A program made the position numbers and the translations under genes. The notes under the pieces were generated by a model that was not told where the DNA came from, ran no database searches, and saw nothing but the letters and a program-made list of their open reading frames with translations. Positions 62,040-64,000 of a DNA stretch of 64,000 bases are shown one piece after another (the stretch's first letter is position 1; each line of letters opens with the position of its first letter). The stretch spans positions 186,001 through 250,000 of the forward strand of contig NZ_CP072877.1 of the NCBI RefSeq assembly GCF_017968845.1, in the 5' to 3' direction. The DNA is from Microbacterium sp. NIBRBAC000506063. Its GTDB lineage: Bacteria > Actinomycetota > Actinomycetes > Actinomycetales > Microbacteriaceae.

Positions 62040-63389
62040 ATGAACAAGAAGACGCGGTGCCAGGCCGGCGCCGGAATCGTGCTGTCCTTCGTTCTCACCT
62101 TCGCCGGGTTCGCCGCAGCTCCCGCGGTCGCCGCCCCGCCTCCCGTCGCCACGGCTCCCGTCGTCGCTGCATCGACGAAGCTGCCCTGCACCGGCACGAC
62201 CGCCGCGGAGACGAGGAAGATCATCCTCGACGCGACGAACGCTCAGCGGAAGAAGGCGGGCAAGAGCCCGCTGGCGTCGAATGCCGCTATGAACACGGTC
62301 GCCGCGAACTGGTCGGCGCAGATGGCGAAGAACAAGAAGCTCAGCCACAATCCGAAGTACAGCACGCAGATCCCCAAGGGGTCCAGTCGGAGCGGTGAGA
62401 ACGTCGCCGCCGGCTACAAGGTGCGCGAGGTCACGCCCGCCTGGATCGCGTCAGCCGGCCACCGCGCGAACATCGAGCAGAGCGGTTACACGCATATCGG
62501 CATCGGCGTCGCCTGCAGGGATGGCTATCCGTATTACACGCAGGTGTTCGGCTCCTACGCGTCGTCACCGGCGACGGCCTCCTCGTCGAGCAGCGGCTCC
62601 GCGTACAAGACGAAGTCGTCTGTGAACATGCGGTCGGGTGCGGGGACGAGTTACAAGGTGCTCACGACGCTGAAGGCGGGGACGAGTGTCGGGAAGATCC
62701 TGAAGAAGTCGGGTGCGTGGGCGCAGGTGAAGGTCGGCACACGCACGGGATGGGTGCACAGCGACTACCTCACGACCGGTGCGACGACGGCATCCGCGTC
62801 GTCGTCGACCACGCCCAAGACGACCGCCGCGGTGAACATGCGGTCGGGTGCGGGGACGAGTTACAAGGTGCTCACCACGCTGAAGGCGGGGACGAGTGTT
62901 GGGAAGATCCTGAAGAGGTCGGGTGCGTGGGCGCAGGTGAAGGTCGGTACGCGCACGGGGTGGGTGCACAGCGACTACCTGACGGCGATCGCGTCGTCGT
63001 CCTCAGCGTCGACGTCATCGTCGACGTCAAAAACGACGGGGTCCGTGAACATGCGGTCGGGCGCGGGGACGGGCTACAAGGTGCTCACGACCCTGAAGTC
63101 GGGCACGAGCGTCGGGAAGGCGCTGAAGAAGTCCGGTGTGTGGATCCAGGTCAAGGTCGGCAGCACCACCGGGTGGGTGCACAGCAAGTACCTGACCGTG
63201 AGCGCTACGTCCACCTATACGACGAAGTCCTCGGTGAATTTCCGCTCGGGTGCGGGGACGGGGCACAGCGTGTACTCGACGCTGAAGGCCGGGACGAATG
63301 TGGGGAAGCCTCTTGCGCAGTCCGGCTCCTGGATCCAGGTGAAGGTCGGCACACGCACAGGATGGCTGCACAGTGACTATCTGAAGTGA
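62040..63389 (+). CDS. Secreted CAP-domain protein with four SH3b repeats
   Basis: 449 residues, intact. Signal peptide (residues 1 to about 32, AGIVLSFVLTFAGFAAAPA). CAP/SCP domain at about residues 58-180: LSHNPKYST, GENVAAGYKV, SAGHRANIEQSGYTHIG and YYTQVFGSY. Then four SH3b modules (SVNMRSGAGTSYKVLTTLKAG ... GWVHSDYL) separated by Ser/Ala/Thr linkers. Bacterial CAP proteins are exported and often peptidoglycan-associated, with unclear catalysis. An upstream CGTTA...TAACG pair lies 10-30 bases before the start. The last SH3b module is the most diverged. Confidence 0.88.
   Translation: MNKKTRCQAGAGIVLSFVLTFAGFAAAPAVAAPPPVATAPVVAASTKLPCTGTTAAETRKIILDATNAQRKKAGKSPLASNAAMNTVAANWSAQMAKNKKLSHNPKYSTQIPKGSSRSGENVAAGYKVREVTPAWIASAGHRANIEQSGYTHIGIGVACRDGYPYYTQVFGSYASSPATASSSSSGSAYKTKSSVNMRSGAGTSYKVLTTLKAGTSVGKILKKSGAWAQVKVGTRTGWVHSDYLTTGATTASASSSTTPKTTAAVNMRSGAGTSYKVLTTLKAGTSVGKILKRSGAWAQVKVGTRTGWVHSDYLTAIASSSSASTSSSTSKTTGSVNMRSGAGTGYKVLTTLKSGTSVGKALKKSGVWIQVKVGSTTGWVHSKYLTVSATSTYTTKSSVNFRSGAGTGHSVYSTLKAGTNVGKPLAQSGSWIQVKVGTRTGWLHSDYLK
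62622..63386 (+). repeat. Four tandem coding repeats (SH3b modules) of 189-213 bp
   Basis: Repeats begin at about 62622, 62832, 63045 and 63234. The first two are almost identical in DNA (AACATGCGGTCGGGTGCGGG onward), the third is close, the fourth distinctly diverged. This gradient suggests duplication of the N-terminal modules most recently. Such repeats are prone to collapse in assembly. Confidence 0.85.
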
Positions 63390-63399
63390 TCAGAAAACG

Positions 63400-63429
63400 A
63401 AAAATCCCCGGCTTGACCGGGGATTTTTT
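63400..63429. terminator. Bidirectional terminator between CAP gene and tRNA-Ala
   Basis: AATCCCCGG and CCGGGGATT form a perfect stem with a 5-base loop, flanked by AAAA on the left and TTTTT on the right, so it works on both strands: after the CAP gene (+) and after tRNA-Ala (-). Confidence 0.9.
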
Positions 63430-63430
63430 G

Positions 63431-63502
63431 TGGACCTGAGGGGACTCGAACCCCTGACCCCTGCATGCCATGCAGGTGCGCTACCAGCTGCGCCACAGGC
63501 CC
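63431..63502 (-). tRNA. tRNA-Ala (GGC)
   Basis: Minus-strand cloverleaf: acceptor GGGCCTG with CAGGTCC (one G-U pair), D-arm GCGCAGCTGGTAGCGC, anticodon stem CCTGC/GCAGG with loop ATGGCAT (anticodon GGC), T-loop TTCGAGT. No CCA encoded. 72 nt. Confidence 0.95.
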
Positions 63503-63653
63503 AGATGCCGCCCCGTAGAAGCCCGGGGCAACTCGAATAGATTACTACACGGTCCGCCTGCTGCGCGAATCGAGTGCGATGTCGCGGTGAATCGCCGACG
63601 CAGTGCATGCAGTCGCATGGAATAGGCGTCGCATCCGAAGAGTTGGACCGAGT

Positions 63654-64000
63654 GTGGAGACCTTCGACAGCATCGTGATCGGCGCCGGTCAGGCCGGCCT
63701 CTCCGCGTCGTACCACCTGCAGCGCCTGGGCGTCCGGCACCTCGTGCTCGACGCCGATGAGCGGCCAGGAGGCGCCTGGCAGCATCGATGGGATGCGCTC
63801 ACCATGCACGACGTCCACGGCGTCGCGGAGCTCCCCGACGACACGCCGCCGGCCCGAGACTCCCGACGGGCCAAGGAGGCGGTGCCGGAGTCCTTCGCCG
63901 CCTATGAGCGGAAGCACGAGCTGCCCGTCCTCCGTCCGGTTCAGGTCGACACGGTCACCGATGACGGCGGCGTCCTCGTCGTGCACGCCGGCGACCGCAG
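63654..64000 (+). CDS. FAD-dependent monooxygenase-like protein (partial)
   Basis: The N-terminal 115 residues of a flavoprotein cut by the window edge. The FAD-binding GxGxxG is SIVIGAGQAGLSASYHLQRLG, followed by the LVLDADERPGGAWQHRW segment typical of flavin-containing monooxygenase / thioredoxin-reductase-like oxidoreductases. GTG at 63654 is chosen because it puts the FAD motif at residue 7; no clear ribosome site lies upstream. The substrate cannot be judged. Confidence 0.75.
   Translation, partial: METFDSIVIGAGQAGLSASYHLQRLGVRHLVLDADERPGGAWQHRWDALTMHDVHGVAELPDDTPPARDSRRAKEAVPESFAAYERKHELPVLRPVQVDTVTDDGGVLVVHAGDR

Noticed and set aside
62622..63386. Direct repeats as a CRISPR array
   Set aside because: The repeats are 189-213 bp, coding and in frame, and match SH3b modules. 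There are no short spacers or cas genes.

Overview
ORGANISM. The window is very GC-rich. The gene order (coaE-uvrB, uvrA-uvrC-rapZ-whiA, gap-pgk-tpiA-secG-rbpA, tig-clpP1-clpP2-clpX, valS, T-box-ileS-folC-ndk, rne-rplU-rpmA-obg-proB-proA-nadD-rsfS) and the actinobacterial proteins WhiA, RbpA and paired ClpP1/ClpP2 point to an actinobacterium. The best fit is Microbacteriaceae, probably Microbacterium or a close relative. That placement is recognition of gene order and sequence style, not a tree. LAYOUT. 1-5.5 kb: end of an ABC importer, acetyl-CoA synthetase, MetY, a CoA-binding protein, coaE. 5.5-16 kb: the excision-repair genes uvrB, uvrA and uvrC, interrupted by small regulatory and cell-wall genes, then rapZ. 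16-24 kb: whiA, sodA, the lower-glycolysis operon gap-pgk-tpiA with secG and rbpA, a membrane-anchored HEVGH protein, and tRNA-Gly and tRNA-Pro. 23.5-28 kb: trigger factor and the ClpP1P2X protease. 28-34.5 kb: accessory genes (epoxide hydrolase, beta-lactamase-fold enzyme, M3 peptidase, ArsR-type regulator with an MFS exporter). 34.5-43.7 kb: valS, a peptide ABC importer with a fused double ATPase, a DUF418 membrane protein. 43.7-54 kb: a structured intergenic region, an isoleucine T-box leader, ileS, folC, ndk, VKOR, RNase E/G. 53.5-62 kb: ribosome and GTPase operon, proline synthesis, NAD synthesis, ribosome silencing factor, dNTPase. 62-64 kb: secreted CAP/SH3 protein, tRNA-Ala, start of a flavoprotein. 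SEQUENCE QUALITY. About 36 genes are interrupted by roughly 70 single-base losses, nearly all in short G or C runs and never by a gained base. They hit indispensable genes (ileS, valS, uvrA, gap, pgk, clpX, obg, rne), and every gene reads through at full length once one base is restored at each site. I treat this as homopolymer undercalling in the source assembly, not as pseudogenes. Gene spans are therefore given for the whole intended reading frame, with the break points listed. NOVELTY. I see no defence island, CRISPR array, prophage, insertion sequence or biosynthetic cluster, and nothing I would call a new multi-gene system. The most unusual signals are small: dispersed palindromic repeats inside uvrC, inside ileS and inside the ileS T-box leader; a nested inverted-repeat structure before that leader; a consistent TANNNT-6 nt-start pattern implying many leaderless mRNAs; and a membrane-anchored HEVGH protein.
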